Below are positions 62,298 through 64,000 of a stretch of 64,000 bases of DNA, in pieces. Origin of the DNA: Deinobacterium chartae (lineage in GTDB: Bacteria; Deinococcota; Deinococci; Deinococcales; Deinococcaceae); assembly GCF_014202645.1 (NCBI RefSeq), contig NZ_JACHHG010000001.1, forward strand, positions 372,001 through 436,000, read 5' to 3'. A program made the translations under genes and the position numbers. How positions within the stretch are numbered: the first letter of the stretch is position 1; each line of letters begins with the position of its first letter. The notes below the pieces were generated by a model. The model was not told where the DNA came from. It saw only the letters and a list, made by a program, of their open reading frames with translations, and did no database searches.

Positions 62298-62459
62298 CAC
62301 CTCTTTCTTGTTCGCGTCCGCAGGGGACGCCAGATAGTGCGTTTTTTCACTAGCGTGAAGACAAAACGCGTGACCTGGAAAACGAACCGAAACACGGATG
62401 CGGATCTTCGGACGATGCAGAGCTGTTGTTCTCCCCATTTCTACCACAGCCACCCGAGC

Positions 62460-62488
62460 AAAAAGAAGCGCGGGGACCCGCCCCCGCG
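62460..62488 (-). promoter_or_regulatory. Terminator-like hairpin in the nuo leader
   Basis: On the minus strand a 7-bp stem (CGCGGGG, 62488-62482, with CCCCGCG, 62475-62469) is followed by CTTC and five T residues, about 160 nt upstream of nuoA. It may attenuate the operon or end a short RNA. Confidence 0.45.
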
Positions 62489-62623
62489 AATTTAGACTTG
62501 GTTTAATTACAATTCCGGTCACTCGAGCCGCTCTCGGTACAACAGCAATTTGTGAAACTTGTGAAAAAAGAGGGTTGCCCTGTCCGCTGCACCTGCGGAC
62601 AGCATCACCCGGCGGAACGTGCA

Positions 62624-62661
62624 GCATCCCCTCGAGAAACGCGCGTTTCTCGAGGGGATGC
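62624..62661. terminator. Perfect 38-bp palindrome with no loop
   Basis: Positions 62624-62642 pair with 62643-62661 at all 19 positions without a spacer. It lies 43 bp after the stop of the decayed minus-strand gene and upstream of the nuo leader. There is no U-tract directly next to it. Confidence 0.6.
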
Positions 62662-62704
62662 ACACAGGTCTCCTCTGCCCGCACCGCTGGGCAGGCAGAG
62701 CGAA

Positions 62705-63222
62705 CTAGCGCAACTGGGCCAGATCGATGGTCTCCACGTACCAGCGCCCGCCGCTGTCTTGAAAGGACAGCACCGCGTTGCCGCTGCGGCGCTGCTCTTC
62801 GCTGAGCCCCGAAAGGTCAAACGGGTACGAGCCGGTACCCAGGTAGCGAAATTCCGGGCGCCCACCCACCGGCGCAAACTGATCCTGGAAAGGTCCCTCG
62901 GTGCGCGGCGTGGCGGTCAGGATCCGGCCCGTAGGCCTGCAGGGTCGCGGCCTCACGGTACAACTCCAGGCAGCTGCGCACGTGCGTCTCGTCCTCGTCC
63001 TGCTTGCCCACGTTCGGGTCGTAGGCCTGCAGGAACGGCTCCTCTTCCTCCTCGATGGTGTTGATCTGGAAACCGCCCGGTTCGGGCGTCTCGAAGGTGC
63101 ACAGTCAGGTCCCGGGCGTTGCTGGCATGAACCTGAGTTGCCGGAGCGGCATTTTATGGCAGGGCGGCAACAAAAAATGGCACGACAACGACCGACGCAG
63201 CAGCTGTTGCTCGTTTCAACAT
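62705..63222 (-). pseudogene. Decayed gene for a secreted protein (one nonsense codon, two frameshifts)
   Basis: Read on the minus strand, GGAAAAAT precedes an ATG at 63222 that opens a clear signal peptide (MLKRATAAASVVVVPFFVAA). An in-frame TAA at 63156-63154 then stops it. The same frame resumes as NAAPATQVHASNARDLTVHL. The sense then shifts to another frame (ETPEPGGFQINTIEEEEEPF, then ETHVRSCLELYREAATLQAY) and finally to a third, ending in RWYVETIDLAQLR at 62705. Joined, the pieces make a plausible secreted protein of about 170 residues. I do not recognise the family. Sequencing error could explain a frameshift but hardly all three lesions. Confidence 0.6.
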
Positions 63223-63393
63223 ATTTTTCCTCCTATCCGCATGCGTCGTCTGGCCCAAGACGCTGTCAACGGAACAGGTTTATCAAATCTTTAAAATCCT
63301 TGTTTCACCAAAGTACTTCTGTTCCCAGCCACAGCTTAACTTCCCAACAGCTTTTACGGCTTCAGACCGAGCGTTTTTGAAATTTTCTCCGGA

Positions 63394-63432
63394 TGACTGC
63401 GTCACGGTACTCGGTTCATTTGACTTGCGTCA
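63394..63432 (+). promoter_or_regulatory. Twin TGAC-GTCA operator upstream of the MarR gene
   Basis: Two near-identical dyads, TGACTGCGTCA (63394-63404) and TGACTTGCGTCA (63421-63432), lie 24 and 52 bp before the -10 box. The second extends to TTGAC/GTCAA. The arrangement suggests a MarR autoregulatory site. Confidence 0.45.
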
Positions 63433-63455
63433 ATAACGCTCGTCCGCGTTGACCT

Positions 63456-63461
63456 TACACT
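63456..63461 (+). promoter_or_regulatory. -10 box TACACT, leaderless promoter of the MarR gene
   Basis: TACACT ends 5 nt before the ATG at 63467. The operator pair lies just upstream, in the -35 region. Confidence 0.55.
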
Positions 63462-63466
63462 GAGAC

Positions 63467-63913
63467 ATGCCCGCACGCACCCGCCTGGCGGACGACATCG
63501 ACGCTTTTCTAGCCGCGCTATGGCGGCTGAACTACAGCCTCTCCAAGCAGATCACCCCGCTGCTCGAGGCCGAGCACAACCTGGACCTGCGCCTGCTGCT
63601 GATCTTGCGTGCCGTCCGCTACGGCGTGGTTCACCCCAGCGGCCTTGCCGACGCCCTGCAACTGCCCGCCAGCCTGGTCAGCCGCTACCTCGAGGCCCTG
63701 GCCCGCCGCGGCCTGATCGAACGCTGCGCGGACCCGCACGACTCGAGGCGGGTGCGTATCCACCTCACCGCCGACGGCGAACGGGTGACCACCAACGCCA
63801 GCCATACGCTGCTGACCACCCTGGGCCTGCGGTTGGCCGCCCTGCCACCCGAGGAACGCGCGGCCTTCTTGCGCGCGCTGGTGCACCTGAGCGAGGTTCC
63901 TCTCGAGGGCTGA
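63467..63913 (+). CDS. MarR-family transcriptional regulator
   Basis: This 148-aa winged-helix regulator acts as a dimer. The DNA-binding part reads HPSGLADALQLPASLVSRYLEALARRGLIER around residues 56-86, with the wing DPHDSRRVRIHLTADG after it; DxRxxxxxLT is the MarR signature. The flanking helices would form the dimer and effector pocket. The length is typical. Start ATG 63467 is set by the -10 box 5 nt upstream. A pair of similar dyads in the promoter suggests self-repression. The target beyond itself is not evident; the decayed secreted-protein gene is divergent. Confidence 0.88.
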   Translation: MPARTRLADDIDAFLAALWRLNYSLSKQITPLLEAEHNLDLRLLLILRAVRYGVVHPSGLADALQLPASLVSRYLEALARRGLIERCADPHDSRRVRIHLTADGERVTTNASHTLLTTLGLRLAALPPEERAAFLRALVHLSEVPLEG

Positions 63914-63957
63914 AGCCCGCTGGCTCTGCGCATCGGTCCTGCCTGGTTCCAAGAGGC

Positions 63958-64000
63958 CTACTCGACCAGCAACACCCCATCATCGGGTTCGGCCTCGAGG
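63958..64000 (-). CDS. C-terminal fragment of a minus-strand gene (partial, rest outside window)
   Basis: The minus strand enters the window in an open frame reading LEAEPDDGVLLVE and ends at a TAG (63960-63958). The Leu-Glu codon pair CTCGAG and the G+C-rich third positions match real genes here. With only 13 residues the product cannot be named. It converges on the MarR gene. Confidence 0.35.
   Translation of the reverse strand, partial: LEAEPDDGVLLVE

Larger units (their letters stand above)
62298..62704. other. Leader of the nuo operon and intergenic elements
   Basis: This 407-bp stretch has no intact gene. From right to left on the minus strand it holds a 38-bp perfect palindrome (62624-62661), a 7-bp hairpin (62581-62601) followed by a six-T run near 62564-62569, an A+T-rich segment with a possible -10 TCTAAAT (62490-62496), a G+C hairpin with five T residues (62460-62488) and the nuoA ribosome site. 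Confidence 0.6.

Overview
The window is about 67% G+C and looks like a chromosomal segment from the Deinococcota (Deinococcus or a close relative such as Deinobacterium). I infer this from gene content, from a strong preference for CTCGAG (Leu-Glu) inside genes, and from many genes whose ATG or GTG lies only 5-9 nt after a TANNNT-type -10 box (leaderless mRNAs, common in this phylum). I saw no rRNA, tRNA, CRISPR array, insertion sequence or prophage. The species is not identified.

Left part (1-24.9 kb). A truncated BTAD/AAA+ regulator on the minus strand is followed by a SAM-I riboswitch and the methionine importer operon metN-metI-metQ-metQ2. Next come an SDR oxidoreductase, a DsbA/FrnE-like protein, a GNAT acetyltransferase, small unknown proteins and the bifunctional (p)ppGpp enzyme Rel. 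After these lie a zinc-peptidase-like lipoprotein, a second large BTAD regulator paralogous to the first, a DUF255 thioredoxin-fold protein overlapping a sirtuin, a phosphohexomutase, a metallophosphoesterase, a Tet-type MFS exporter and an amidase-fold protein that has lost two of its three catalytic residues.

Middle part (25-44.7 kb). A canonical amidase and a second MFS protein come first. Then there is a divergent pair of small tandem winged-helix proteins, one followed by a stand-alone serine-recombinase-like domain; a third paralogue sits at 44.2 kb. Further on are prfC behind a promoter-proximal terminator, a HAD phosphatase, a HIT protein, methylmalonyl-CoA mutase with its MeaB chaperone, a 54-aa membrane peptide, an acyl-CoA synthetase, a thioredoxin-reductase-like flavoprotein, CsaA, an ABC-F ATPase and an orphan anchored PstS.

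Right part (44.8-64 kb). A tellurium-resistance-type operon (TerD-TerA fusion, TerD, TerC-family DUF475 membrane protein) is followed by the complete 14-gene complex I operon nuoA-N on the minus strand. Most adjacent nuo stop and start codons overlap, which implies translational coupling. Upstream of nuoA is a decayed secreted-protein gene (one nonsense codon, two frameshifts), then a MarR regulator with a twin TGAC/GTCA operator.

Two genome-scale habits stand out. Gene ends are often marked by very long, nearly loopless palindromes with no U-tract; two are perfect (50 bp and 38 bp). Short leaders or no leaders are the rule for monocistronic genes, while operons use Shine-Dalgarno sites.
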